Source of the DNA: an uncultured Bacilli bacterium
Lineage (GTDB): Bacteria > Bacillota_I > Bacilli_A > RF39 > UBA660
Reading direction: 5' to 3'
Length of the DNA: 64,000 nt
Assembly (NCBI GenBank): GCA_934101645.1
Contig: CAKORX010000002.1
Location: forward strand, 124,001-188,000
The position numbers and the translations under genes were made by a program. Below the pieces are notes generated by a model. The model did no database searches and was not told the origin of the DNA. It was given only the letters and a program-made list of their open reading frames with translations. Below, one piece after another: positions 32,332 to 41,214 of this stretch; the stretch's first letter is position 1; each line of letters opens with the position of its first letter.

Positions 32332-32649
32332 ATGATAAAACAAACTGCTGGTAAAGATGCCCTTGGAGATTTTGCTCCAAGTTTTGCTCATTATAATGAT
32401 GATATATTGTTTGGTGAAAATTGGAATGATGGTGCAATTGATTTAAAAACAAGATGTATTATTACAGTTACCTCTTTAATATCTATGGGTATAACAGATA
32501 GCTCACTTAAGTATCATATTCAAAATGCCAAAAATAATGGAGTAACAAAAAATGAAATTGCAGGGATTATTACGCATATTTCATTTTATGTAGGTTGGCC
32601 CAAAGCGTGGGCTGCATTTAATATAGCAAAGGAAATTTACGATAAATGA
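32332..32649 (+). CDS. Carboxymuconolactone decarboxylase family protein
   Basis: A 105-residue all-helical protein of the AhpD/CMD superfamily. It keeps the family segment GVTKNEIAGIITHISFYVGWPKAWAA. The redox C-x-x-C of AhpD-type peroxidase partners is absent; the place reads THIS, as in other Firmicute CMD proteins of unknown substrate. AAAGGA precedes the ATG. Its stop overlaps the next start in ATGA. Confidence 0.85.
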   Translation: MIKQTAGKDALGDFAPSFAHYNDDILFGENWNDGAIDLKTRCIITVTSLISMGITDSSLKYHIQNAKNNGVTKNEIAGIITHISFYVGWPKAWAAFNIAKEIYDK

Positions 32650-33600
32650 TTAAACTTTTAAAAAGTATAGAAGAAAATTATAATATACTAGTAGAAGATG
32701 ATAAATTTATTAAATTGGGAGTAACTACGATTAATGACATATTTGTTATAAATAATGATACAAAAAAGTATATTGTAAAAATATACAATGTTGATAATGA
32801 AAAGCAAATAAGAAATTCTTTGAGTACTCAAAAAATTATATTTGAATCTTTAAAAAATACTGCAGATGTATTATTAAATAAAAGTGGAAAATTGTATACA
32901 AAATATAATAATAAGTTTTATGCGATTCAAGAATTTATTGAAACGCAAGATAAAAATAGCATAGATATAATCGAGGAAAGTGCGAAAATTTTATATTTAC
33001 TACATAAGGAACTAAAAAAATTAGATCCAAATTTATATGAAAATAAAAAACAATTTAGTAATTATTTTTCTATAAAAGAAAATATAGATAAATCAAAAAA
33101 AGAATTGAAAAATGTTAATCTTTCTAAGAAAGTAAAAAATATTTATGATAAACTTTTAGATAAAAGAATGCAGCTGTTGTTAAAGTATAATTGCAAATAT
33201 TTTCCAAATGAGTTTCAAATAATACATAGAGATATTATGCCTAATAACATAATTGTTAATAATAGTGGTATTTATTTTATAGACTTTGATTTTGTGGCTT
33301 ATGGAAATTTACTTTTTGAAATTGGTTCAGCTGCTATGCTTATATCTAATTTTGACATCGAAGAAGCAGAAAAATTTGTAAAAATATATAATAGTTATTT
33401 AGATAAAAAATATAATATTGAAGAAATATTTAAAAAATTTATTAGCGTATTATGTTCAAAGTGATTTTCCAATAAAACTCATTTACAAAGTCGATGACGA
33501 TGTTTTAATTAAGTTTATTGTTGACAGAATTGAATGTTTAGATTTTTGCGAAAAAATGTGTAATTTAAATTATAAAAAAAACGATATAAAAAAGTTTTAA
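32646..33600 (+). pseudogene. Frameshifted aminoglycoside-phosphotransferase-family kinase gene
   Basis: The first frame carries a nearly whole kinase fold of the APH/choline kinase group: VKIYNVDNE at the phosphate-binding end, catalytic loop IIHRDIMPNN, and metal site IDFDF. It runs out of frame at an A6 run (33432-33437). Removing one A gives EEIFKNLLAYYVQSDFP and a further 50 residues in the second frame, as expected for the helical C-terminus. Active-site residues are unaffected, so a truncated 272-residue product might fold partly. Substrate unknown; resistance cannot be claimed. Confidence 0.75.
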
Positions 33601-33641
33601 AACTTTAAGTGGAAATATTTCTATATGAAGTAAGGAGATAT

Positions 33642-34457
33642 ATGTTAAATCAAAAAGAAAGAATAAATGAGGTTATGTCTAGACTACAGGATTATGCTAA
33701 AATCCCTAATGGTATATTTACTAGTAACGAGATTTATAGGGCATTTAAAGATTATGGAATAACCTCAAATTTAGCTGGTAAACCTTTAGAAGAAGAAACA
33801 AAACAGCAAATATTATTTAAATTAAATCAAAAAGAAAATGAGGGTAAATGTTGGATAGGTAGTGGAAGCTTAAGTGATGAGTGGCAGTTTTTTGATACAA
33901 ATATTCCAAGAGATGGTAGAAAACCTAATTATGAATGGAAAGTTTACATTCCGATAAATCCTGCTTATTATGGCTTCGTTGCCCCAGCTGTAATTAATTT
34001 TCTATGTGATAATGGTATAGTTTCTCATTCTAAAATTTCTGGAAGTATAAGAAGCGATTCAATGGTTATTAATTTGGAAAATGAAGAAGATGTTACAAAA
34101 CTAAATGGATATATTAGCAAAAATAAAGTTGTTAACTCTTGTTTAGGTGTTCATCAGCCATTTATTCCTGATTTTGATGGAATCGGAGTAGTTCATACAT
34201 TTGATGATGACACTAGTTACATAGAACGTCTATCTAATTATTTGACGAAATTTCTTAATTATTGTAAAGCCCAAAACAGACTGGATTGGATCTCTGTTGA
34301 TGGATTTTTAGCTTCCATGCAAAACTCGTTAAATAACAATATGGTCCAATATCCTGAGGGAATCAAGCAAATTATAGAGCATATGAATATTATTTTAAAT
34401 GATGCTAGTTATATTCCTTATGAAGGCCAAAAACACGAAACAGAACGAATAATGTAA
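33642..34457 (+). CDS. Protein with weak resemblance to HopA1-like effectors (271 aa)
   Basis: A soluble 271-residue protein with no signal peptide. The middle (WKVYIPINPAYYGFVAP) and the segment ISGSIRSDSMVI recall the HopA1-like / lanthipeptide-synthetase-associated fold, where an R-x-D-S-x-V motif follows a strand-helix pair. The match is faint and may be misleading. AAGGAG lies properly before this ATG; longer in-frame starts lack a ribosome site. I cannot assign a role. Confidence 0.55.
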   Translation: MLNQKERINEVMSRLQDYAKIPNGIFTSNEIYRAFKDYGITSNLAGKPLEEETKQQILFKLNQKENEGKCWIGSGSLSDEWQFFDTNIPRDGRKPNYEWKVYIPINPAYYGFVAPAVINFLCDNGIVSHSKISGSIRSDSMVINLENEEDVTKLNGYISKNKVVNSCLGVHQPFIPDFDGIGVVHTFDDDTSYIERLSNYLTKFLNYCKAQNRLDWISVDGFLASMQNSLNNNMVQYPEGIKQIIEHMNIILNDASYIPYEGQKHETERIM

Positions 34458-34499
34458 ATGCAATTAAATGAATAGTAAAAAAGAAAGAAGGAAAATTAA

Positions 34500-34985
34500 A
34501 TGAGTAAAATTTTAGTAGTATATTTTTCATATACGGGAAATACAGAAAAAATAGCAAATTTAATTAAAGAAAAATTATCTTGTGATATTTTAAAGTTAAA
34601 ACCAGTTACACCATATAGCGCAGATTATCAAACTGTAGTAGATGAGGAGCAAAAAATGGAAGGTGCAAACCATATGCCGGAAATCAAAGATATTAATATT
34701 GACTTATCTTTATATGAAACGATTATTATTGGAACTCCAGTGTGGTGGTATAAAGAGGCTCCTATAGTAAGAACATTTTTAAATAAATATAACTTGAGTA
34801 ATAAAAATATTTATATTTATGCAACCAATGCTGGATGGCTTGGCAAAACATTTAAAGAAATAGAAAAGTTATGTTCAAATTCAAAAATAAGATCAGAGAT
34901 GAACATAGTTTTTGAAAGCTATAGTGATAAACTTGTTACACCTGAAACACAAATATATAGTTGGATAGATTCTATAGAAAAATAA
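34500..34985 (+). CDS. Flavodoxin
   Basis: A 161-residue flavodoxin with FMN loop VVYFSYTGNTEKIA at residues 5-18, second loop IIGTPVWWYKEAP and third loop ATNAGW. It is the third flavodoxin-fold gene within 5 kb and resembles the one at 31.2 kb, so they may be paralogues. AGAAGGA precedes the ATG. It is followed after ten bases by a Nudix hydrolase gene. Confidence 0.88.
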   Translation: MSKILVVYFSYTGNTEKIANLIKEKLSCDILKLKPVTPYSADYQTVVDEEQKMEGANHMPEIKDINIDLSLYETIIIGTPVWWYKEAPIVRTFLNKYNLSNKNIYIYATNAGWLGKTFKEIEKLCSNSKIRSEMNIVFESYSDKLVTPETQIYSWIDSIEK

Positions 34986-34995
34986 GGAGAAAAAT

Positions 34996-35400
34996 ATGAA
35001 TGTAGTAGGAACAATGTTTTTTAAAAATGATAGTTTATTAATTGATAAACCTAAAAAAAGACCAACATATCAAATGATTGGTGGCAAAGTTGAAGATGGT
35101 GAAAGCCCATTGCAAGCTGCAATAAGAGAGTGTCATGAGGAGCTCGGAGACAAAGCTGTATTTGATGAAAATGCTTTTGAATTAGTTATGGAGTTTGATG
35201 AAATTGCCACAAGTGATGGAGTTACCCCAATACATTTTTATGTTTTCAAATATAATGGTATACTTAATGGCACATTATCTACATCTTTTGAAATTGAAAA
35301 ATTTTTATGGTATCAATCTACAGATGGTGATGAAATTTTATCAAATACTTTAAAGCATAAAGTTGTACCATATTGTTTGGAAAGAAAACTAATTAAATGA
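34996..35400 (+). CDS. Nudix hydrolase
   Basis: A 134-residue enzyme with a complete Nudix box starting at GGKVEDGE and ending REC-HEELG, about residues 32-54, which holds the catalytic glutamates and the metal. Nudix enzymes split nucleoside diphosphates linked to other groups, often as housecleaning. Substrate unknown. AAGGAG precedes the ATG; the stop overlaps the next start (ATGA). Confidence 0.92.
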   Translation: MNVVGTMFFKNDSLLIDKPKKRPTYQMIGGKVEDGESPLQAAIRECHEELGDKAVFDENAFELVMEFDEIATSDGVTPIHFYVFKYNGILNGTLSTSFEIEKFLWYQSTDGDEILSNTLKHKVVPYCLERKLIK

Positions 35401-36431
35401 AAAAAATTTTACAAAAGAAAAATGCTATTGATATCATTTTTTGGGGTATTATACTTATTATTACTTTAGTTCAGTTATGTAATGGCGGTTTTAATGTTTT
35501 TTACGAATATTTTTCAAAATATATTGGTTTTAATAATTTACCCATTAATAAATATGTAGTATTTACTTTATATTTTTTAGTTTATATTATACTAAGTATA
35601 TTAGGAAATTTATTAAGTTTTTTCTATTTAACAATTATATATATAGGAGTAAAAGTTTCTCAAAGAAAATATAAAAATGAAAAAGCCGAAAAAGTAGACA
35701 TAAATAATATTAATTATTATCGAGATATTATAAAAAAGTATTCTCCTGCGGTATTAAGTTATTTAGTTGATTTTACACTTACTGAAAAAGATGTTATTGC
35801 TACACTTTTAAGTCTCGAGTTAAAAGGCAAAATTGTAATACAAGATAAAATAATTATAGTGGATGATAATATAAATAATTTGGAGGCAAATGAAGTTTTT
35901 ATTTTCAGAACATTAAAAAATAAAAATTTAAAAAATATTAACATGTTAGAGTTTACAAGTACAGTCAGAGATGACGCTATAATTAATAAATTGTTAGAGA
36001 AAAAAGCAGATGTTAAAAAACATACTATAAAAACTATAATAGTTACTTTAGTTATCTTTATCCTTTCTTTTATTGGAATTGTTTTGACAATAAAATATCT
36101 TATTATTAAAGGACTAAATGATGATAAGTTAATAATTATTGGATGTATTATTTTATTTTTACTTTTAATAATTATTATTTATCTACCTATTTTTATAGCG
36201 ACTTATCTTTATAATTATAAATTATTAAATAACATAGATCCATATATTAGAAATAAAGAAGGGAAAAATTTACAGATAAAACTTGAAGGATTAAAAAAAT
36301 ACTTAAGTGATTTTAGTAATATAAATAATAAAAAGAAAAATGAGTTAGTACTGTGGGAAGACTATTTGATATATTCGGTTATATTTAATTTAAATACTAA
36401 AGTAATTAAAGAAATTAATTCTAAAATTTAG
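35397..36431 (+). CDS. DUF2207-like membrane protein (344 aa)
   Basis: A 344-residue protein with about four to five membrane helices (around 10-32, 50-85, 200-225, 235-262). A cytoplasmic domain at about 95-180 contains IKKYSPAVLSYLVDF and ATLLSLELKGKIVIQD, the winged-helix-like signature of the DUF2207 C-terminus. The large extracellular N-terminal domain of full DUF2207 proteins is missing. Function unknown. Translation is coupled to the Nudix gene. Confidence 0.7.
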   Translation: MKKILQKKNAIDIIFWGIILIITLVQLCNGGFNVFYEYFSKYIGFNNLPINKYVVFTLYFLVYIILSILGNLLSFFYLTIIYIGVKVSQRKYKNEKAEKVDINNINYYRDIIKKYSPAVLSYLVDFTLTEKDVIATLLSLELKGKIVIQDKIIIVDDNINNLEANEVFIFRTLKNKNLKNINMLEFTSTVRDDAIINKLLEKKADVKKHTIKTIIVTLVIFILSFIGIVLTIKYLIIKGLNDDKLIIIGCIILFLLLIIIIYLPIFIATYLYNYKLLNNIDPYIRNKEGKNLQIKLEGLKKYLSDFSNINNKKKNELVLWEDYLIYSVIFNLNTKVIKEINSKI

Positions 36432-36450
36432 AATCAAGATTACCCCAAAC

Positions 36451-36479
36451 TTGATATTTTTCTATTTATATGCTATAAT
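36451..36479 (+). promoter_or_regulatory. Promoter of the J-domain gene
   Basis: TTGATA (36451-36456), a 17-bp spacer and a perfect TATAAT (36474-36479) with TGC upstream (extended -10). Confidence 0.85.
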
Positions 36480-36494
36480 TTTTATATCAATTAA

Positions 36495-36552
36495 GCAATG
36501 GGTGTTGCAAGGAATAAAATTAAGGCTCATTGTATTGTCAATGAGTTTTTTT
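36495..36552 (+). promoter_or_regulatory. Candidate transcription attenuator / riboswitch-like leader
   Basis: Between promoter and gene an intrinsic terminator is formed by CTCATTG (36526-36532), a 6-nt loop, CAATGAG (36539-36545) and seven T. Upstream CAATGGG (36496-36502) can pair with the same CTCATTG and would break the terminator. A third option, GCAAT/GTTGC (36495-36499 with 36504-36508), hides the upstream arm. The ribosome site AGGGGG follows the T run at once. No known riboswitch class is recognised. Confidence 0.6.
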
Positions 36553-36563
36553 AGGGGGTTATT

Positions 36564-38072
36564 ATGGATTTTGCTGAAGCGCTAAGTCTATTTGGATTTA
36601 CTGGTAATTTTACCGAAGAAAATTTAAGAAGAAAATACTTAGAACTTTCAAAAAAATATCATCCAGATATTGGCGGTAATGATGAAATGATGAAAAATAT
36701 TAATGCCGCTTATGATATATTAAAAGGTAGAACATTTAATTATGATTTATCTTATTTTGATAGTTTAAAAGAAAAATTAAAAAAATTTGTAAGTAAAAGT
36801 TTTTATGAACCAGGGACTATTGAATATGAATATGTTATTAAAATAAATCAAATTGTAAATTCATTTACTTTTAATTCTGATAAAAAAGCCTTAAATACCT
36901 CTTATAATCATATTTTATCAAGAATTAATGATACGTTAATAGAATATAGAACAAAAGTTTTGACTAATGTTCCTGAAAAGTTTGTGAGAAAATATGATAG
37001 TAACATAGTTGATTTTATTGATGATTTTATAAAAAAGATGAAGAATATTAAAAAATCTTATGATGAGATGGAAAAAGCATTAGATGATGTAATTCAATCA
37101 TTAATTGCAAATGTGGATGCTAGTATGTTAGAAAAGATTTCTAATATGAAAAATAGCACATTAAACGATATTATTGATAATAAGATCAGTTTAGAAGATG
37201 GTGCTAATCGTCTTCGCTGTGAAATAATGACTATGATTATGCAAAGTGAAGAGTTAGATAAAGCTATTGAAGAAACTTATCACATTTTATTAGATAATTT
37301 TAATGCTAGAATGATAGAACTTAAAACTTTTGATAATAACCAAATACTACTTTTATTAAATGCTTTTAAAACTGCTTTAGAAAAACTTCAACTTGTTAAA
37401 GATAAAAAACTAGGAAAAGAAATTTTGCCGGAACTTAAAGCTTTAGATATTAAAACTAAATTTGACTTTGCATATGCTAATAATGAAAAGAAAACTATAG
37501 TTAGTAGCGATGACGAAATTACAGTGAATGATAATTATGAAATTTTTATAACAAGAGATGCAAATGCTAATGAACCTGAATTTGTTATAAAAGTGGCTGA
37601 ATTTTCATTTGGTGGAAATGAAGATGATAAGGAAATACATTATTTAAAAAAACGTTTAAGCTATTCGAAAACTGTTGTAGATAAAACTATGATATCTAAA
37701 AAATCATTTTATGAAAAATATATGAGCATAGATGAATACCTTGGTAATGCTGAATTTGTTAATAAATCTTATAAAGATTACTATGGAAATAAAAGACTAG
37801 TTCTTTATATGCTTGATAATACTATTATTTACATAACTAATAATGGTGAAGGTTTTATATCAGTTTGTAGAAAATGTGATTTAGGAGTATTAAATAAATC
37901 CGATTATTATCCACATGTGTATGCTTCGAAATATGAAGCAATGAGCATATTAAAAAAAGATATATATGAAGATTTTAAAAAATATCTTGGTGATCGCAGC
38001 TGGTTTATAGATAAAAATGATAAAAAGAATAAGGTTCAAGAAACTCCGAATGATGGAAGAAAAGGAAGATAA
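36564..38072 (+). CDS. J-domain protein with a large helical middle and novel C-terminal domain
   Basis: A 502-residue protein. Residues 1-56 form a J-domain with the HPD motif in KKYHPDIGG, which stimulates DnaK ATPase. Residues about 60-270 are highly charged and helical, probably coiled coil. The remaining 230 residues are unfamiliar, with CRKCDLG near 440 as the only Cys pair. There is no Gly/Phe region or zinc fingers, so it is not DnaJ itself but a class C co-chaperone with its own client specificity. Expression passes through the leader described just upstream. Confidence 0.8.
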   Translation: MDFAEALSLFGFTGNFTEENLRRKYLELSKKYHPDIGGNDEMMKNINAAYDILKGRTFNYDLSYFDSLKEKLKKFVSKSFYEPGTIEYEYVIKINQIVNSFTFNSDKKALNTSYNHILSRINDTLIEYRTKVLTNVPEKFVRKYDSNIVDFIDDFIKKMKNIKKSYDEMEKALDDVIQSLIANVDASMLEKISNMKNSTLNDIIDNKISLEDGANRLRCEIMTMIMQSEELDKAIEETYHILLDNFNARMIELKTFDNNQILLLLNAFKTALEKLQLVKDKKLGKEILPELKALDIKTKFDFAYANNEKKTIVSSDDEITVNDNYEIFITRDANANEPEFVIKVAEFSFGGNEDDKEIHYLKKRLSYSKTVVDKTMISKKSFYEKYMSIDEYLGNAEFVNKSYKDYYGNKRLVLYMLDNTIIYITNNGEGFISVCRKCDLGVLNKSDYYPHVYASKYEAMSILKKDIYEDFKKYLGDRSWFIDKNDKKNKVQETPNDGRKGR

Positions 38073-38092
38073 GTAATTATTTTCCTTTTTTT
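38061..38092 (+). terminator. Terminator of the J-domain gene
   Basis: AAAGGAA...TTTCC with inner ATAA/TTAT pairing and a T-run tail; the stop codon lies in the stem. Confidence 0.65.
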
Positions 38093-38171
38093 ATTGTTCT
38101 ATAAATGATTTTTTAGTAAAAAAATGTTATACTAAATGTTATATGATATAAATAATGAAAGGAAGATTTTT

Positions 38172-38693
38172 ATGAATGAAATAATTAAAAACTTAATAGA
38201 AAGAAGAAGCTGCAGAAATTATAAAAATGAGCAAATAAAAGATGAAGAATTATACGAAATATTAAAGGCTGGTATGTATGCTCCATCAGGAATGGGAATG
38301 CAATCAGCAAAAATGGTAGTAATGCAAGATAAAGAAACAATTAAAACATTAGCAAAATTAAATGCTTCAGTTATGGGAAAAGATGTAGATTCCTTTTATT
38401 CAGCTCCAACTATAATTGTGGTTTTAGCCGATAAAACAAAACACACATATATAGAGGATGGAAGTTTAGTTTTAGGAAATTTAATGAATGCAGCACATAG
38501 CTTAGGAATTGGTTCTTGTTGGATTCATAGAGCTAAAGAAGAACTTGAAACTGATGAAGGAAAAGAACTTTTAAAAAAATGGGGTATTTCTGATAATTAT
38601 GTGGGAATTGGCCATTGCATTTTAGGCTATCCAAATGGCATGCTTCCACCTGCTAAACCAAGAAAAGAAGATTATATAAAAATAATCAGATAA
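38172..38693 (+). CDS. Nitroreductase-family flavoprotein
   Basis: A 173-residue NAD(P)H-dependent FMN enzyme. The starting IERRSCRNYKNEQI carries the RRS-x-R phosphate-binding motif, APSGMGMQSA is the FMN loop near 40, and GIGSCWIHRA lies near 110. Such enzymes reduce nitroaromatics, quinones or flavin-like compounds. GAAAGGAAG precedes this ATG; a longer in-frame start lies before that site. It may draw on the same redox pool as the nearby flavodoxins. Confidence 0.9.
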   Translation: MNEIIKNLIERRSCRNYKNEQIKDEELYEILKAGMYAPSGMGMQSAKMVVMQDKETIKTLAKLNASVMGKDVDSFYSAPTIIVVLADKTKHTYIEDGSLVLGNLMNAAHSLGIGSCWIHRAKEELETDEGKELLKKWGISDNYVGIGHCILGYPNGMLPPAKPRKEDYIKIIR

Positions 38694-38705
38694 AAACTGG
38701 AGGCG

Positions 38706-39020
38706 ATGAAAATAAATTATTTACTATTTTTTATTATAATAATTTTTTGCTGCATTATAATGCCAAGAAATAAATTGTATTTAGGAATAATTAAAAGAAA
38801 GAAGAAAGGAGATAAAAGAAAAATGCCACAAGAATTAATGAAAGAATTTATAGGAAAAATGTGTACAATTATATTATTTAATGAATCTTTTGGAGTAACA
38901 GGCAAAATAGTTGCTATGGAAGGTAATTGGATAAAAATCGAAGAAAAAAATAAAGTGCGTTTAATTAATGGCGATATGATAAGGGATATATCGATATTAC
39001 CTGATAAAAAACAAAAATAA
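38706..39020 (+). CDS. Small Sm-like protein with an N-terminal membrane anchor (104 aa)
   Basis: A 104-residue protein. Residues 3-19 are a hydrophobic anchor, residues 29-39 are a Lys/Arg-rich linker, and the last 60 residues look like a small Sm-like beta barrel (ELMKEFIGKMCTIILF, GNWIKIEE). GGAGG is only two bases from this ATG. A second ATG at 38823, preceded by AAGGAG eleven bases upstream, would give only the soluble 65-residue domain; either or both may be used. Function unknown. Confidence 0.6.
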   Translation: MKINYLLFFIIIIFCCIIMPRNKLYLGIIKRKKKGDKRKMPQELMKEFIGKMCTIILFNESFGVTGKIVAMEGNWIKIEEKNKVRLINGDMIRDISILPDKKQK

Positions 39021-39055
39021 AATAATGAGTAATTATTTGTAAAATTCAAAGAAAA

Positions 39056-39077
39056 AGGTACTTAAGTATCTTTTTTT
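39056..39077 (+). terminator. Terminator after the Sm-like gene
   Basis: AAGGTACTTAAGTATCTT is a near-perfect dyad (one G-T pair) followed by a T run. Confidence 0.75.
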
Positions 39078-39110
39078 ATGCTATTATACTTATTAGTATA
39101 GGAGTTTTGT

Positions 39111-40133
39111 ATGAATTTAGATCAAATAAAAATAAAAATAAAATCAAAATATTTTTCTAATGGAGCATTTACTTTAGTAACTATTTTGGGTATCATTGGT
39201 GCAGCACTAATTTATTTCCCATTAAAAAATATTTCTAATAATTATTCGTCTGGATTTATAGTCCCAATTATTGTAGGAATTTTCTTTACTTTATTATCAT
39301 TATATTGCTGGCTACTTTATTTTTTGAATATTATTTTAAAACCTCATAAAGAAGTTTTGTATCTAAAAAAAGACAAACATATAGATATTTATTTTGTTGA
39401 TAGAAAAGGTAAAAAATATAATTATGATTTTGGTTATGGTACTTTAGAAGAAGGCTATTATATTGTTTTAAAAACGCATGATTATATTTATGATGTCTTA
39501 GAAAAGACTAATGATGGCTGGCCAATAAAAGAAAAAAATAAGTATTTTTCTAATTTGTATACCACTATGGGAAATTATGAAGGCGTACTATTACTTCCCA
39601 TTGTTTATTTAGCACTTGTCATCGGAATAATTCTATTTATAAAGGGAAACGTACCCGAAAAACTTCCTTCAATCTTAATTATCGTAGGTTCTTCATATGT
39701 AATAATTTATGATTTAATATATAAAATAAAATTAAAAAAGTCATCTGGCCAAGCGGATGATATTAATTTAGTAAAGTTTTCTAATATAATGCAAAAAATA
39801 ACTTCAGTTATACCAGCAATGGTTATTTGTATAATATTTTCAATAATTTATATTAAGTTAAAGGAATTTATATTTAGAATAATATTTTTACCATTTTTGT
39901 TCTGTGGGTACTGCACTTTAGGCTACTATTTAGCTATAGCATTTCAAAATCAAAGATTAAAAAAAAGCTTTTTAAAAATGTATTTAGTAATATTTTTAAT
40001 ATACTGGTTTGGTGTATTAATTATAGCAACTATATCTTCAATTGTTCAAAAACAAAGTGAGATGATTATATTTTCAGTTCCATTTTGGTTAGTTGGAATT
40101 TATGTAGCATATAAAAGCTTTGTTAAAAAATAA
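39111..40133 (+). CDS. Multi-span membrane protein of unknown function (340 aa)
   Basis: A 340-residue protein with two helices near the N-terminus (about 20-75), a soluble loop of about 75 residues (beta-rich, KKDKHIDIYFVDRKG) and six further helices. The loop recalls small membrane-linked domains but no family is recognised. TAGGAG precedes the ATG. It stands alone between terminator-bounded units. Confidence 0.65.
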   Translation: MNLDQIKIKIKSKYFSNGAFTLVTILGIIGAALIYFPLKNISNNYSSGFIVPIIVGIFFTLLSLYCWLLYFLNIILKPHKEVLYLKKDKHIDIYFVDRKGKKYNYDFGYGTLEEGYYIVLKTHDYIYDVLEKTNDGWPIKEKNKYFSNLYTTMGNYEGVLLLPIVYLALVIGIILFIKGNVPEKLPSILIIVGSSYVIIYDLIYKIKLKKSSGQADDINLVKFSNIMQKITSVIPAMVICIIFSIIYIKLKEFIFRIIFLPFLFCGYCTLGYYLAIAFQNQRLKKSFLKMYLVIFLIYWFGVLIIATISSIVQKQSEMIIFSVPFWLVGIYVAYKSFVKK

Positions 40134-40299
40134 TGAACTATTATGCCTTTTTAAATGTATTAAACCATGCTATAATGTTCAAGGGTAAAGAAATATAATA
40201 TGATAGAGTATTATTAAAAGTGGAAATTAACTTTTAGGATGAATAAGTGTTAATACTATTTTATAAAAAATATTTATAATGATTCAATAGGAGGCGAGG

Positions 40300-41128
40300 G
40301 TGAAAAAAATCGAAAATAAATATACTAATAGTATTTTTGAAAACATTAAACATACTGATGAACAAGGCAATGAGTTTTGGTATGCACGTGAATTACAAAA
40401 AACGTTAGAATATAAGGACTGGAGAAATTTTCAAAAAGTAATAGATAAAGCGATAATATCTGCAAAAAATAGTATTTCATATGAAAATGATTGGGTTGTT
40501 GAGTTCAACAAGCCAATAAAGACTGGTAAAGGCAAAGAGGAATTTATTAAAGATTATAAATTATCAAGATATATATGTTATTTGATAGTTCAAAATGCAG
40601 ATTCTAACAAAGAAGTTGTTGCTTTAGGTCAAACATATTTTGCAGTTCAAACGAGAAAACAAGAAATAACTGAGCAAGAATATGATTTATTATCAGATGA
40701 TGAAAAAAGATTTTATCAAAGAAGGTTAACAAAAAAGAAATTATACATTACAAAAAATTGCGTTTGCTGCTGGTGTTAAAAATATGGCTGAGTTTCATAA
40801 TGCTGGATATAAAGGGTTATATAATGGTGAAGCCGCTGATGATATTTTTAAAAGAAAAAAATTAAAATATAGAGAAGATATTTTGGATAACATGAATGAA
40901 GATGAACTAGTTGCTAATTTATTTAGAATAAATCAAACAAAACAAAGACTTATAAGAGATAAAGTACAAGGTGAAAAAGAGGCTAGAAATGTACATTATG
41001 ATGTTGGCAAAAAAGTTAGAAAATCAATTGCCGATATTGGTGGTATGATGTCTGAAAAAATGCCAACACCTAAAAAGAGTTTGAAAAAACTAGAAAAAGA
41101 AAACATTAGAAATAAAAGAATAAAATAA
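40300..41128 (+). pseudogene. dinD: Frameshifted DinD-like gene (DNA-damage-inducible protein D)
   Basis: The first frame (GTG start with GGAGG upstream) encodes the KilA-N/BRO-like N-terminal domain of DinD: EFWYARELQKTLEYKDWRNF and the following helical part. It breaks in an A6 run at 40731-40736. Removing one A restores TKRNYTLQKIAFAAGV and continues into the second frame with FHNAGYKGLYNGEAADDI, the DinD core. The joined product would be about 275 residues, the full family length. DinD is SOS-regulated in E. coli; no LexA-type box is obvious here. Confidence 0.82.
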
Positions 41129-41214
41129 ATTTTTAAATAATAAATTGTAAAATTAAATTACTTGTTATGAACTGAAACATGTGATACTGTAAGATAAAAC
41201 TGAAAGGAATTAGT

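Noticed and set aside
36495..36552. A preQ1 or fluoride riboswitch before the J-domain gene
   Set aside because: The C-rich loop and A-rich tail pairing of preQ1-I and the GGNGAUGG core of fluoride switches are absent.
38717..39049. 110-residue hydrophobic frame on the - strand over the Sm-like gene
   Set aside because: Hydrophobic antisense frames are common opposite Lys/Asn-rich genes in AT-rich DNA; no start signals seen.
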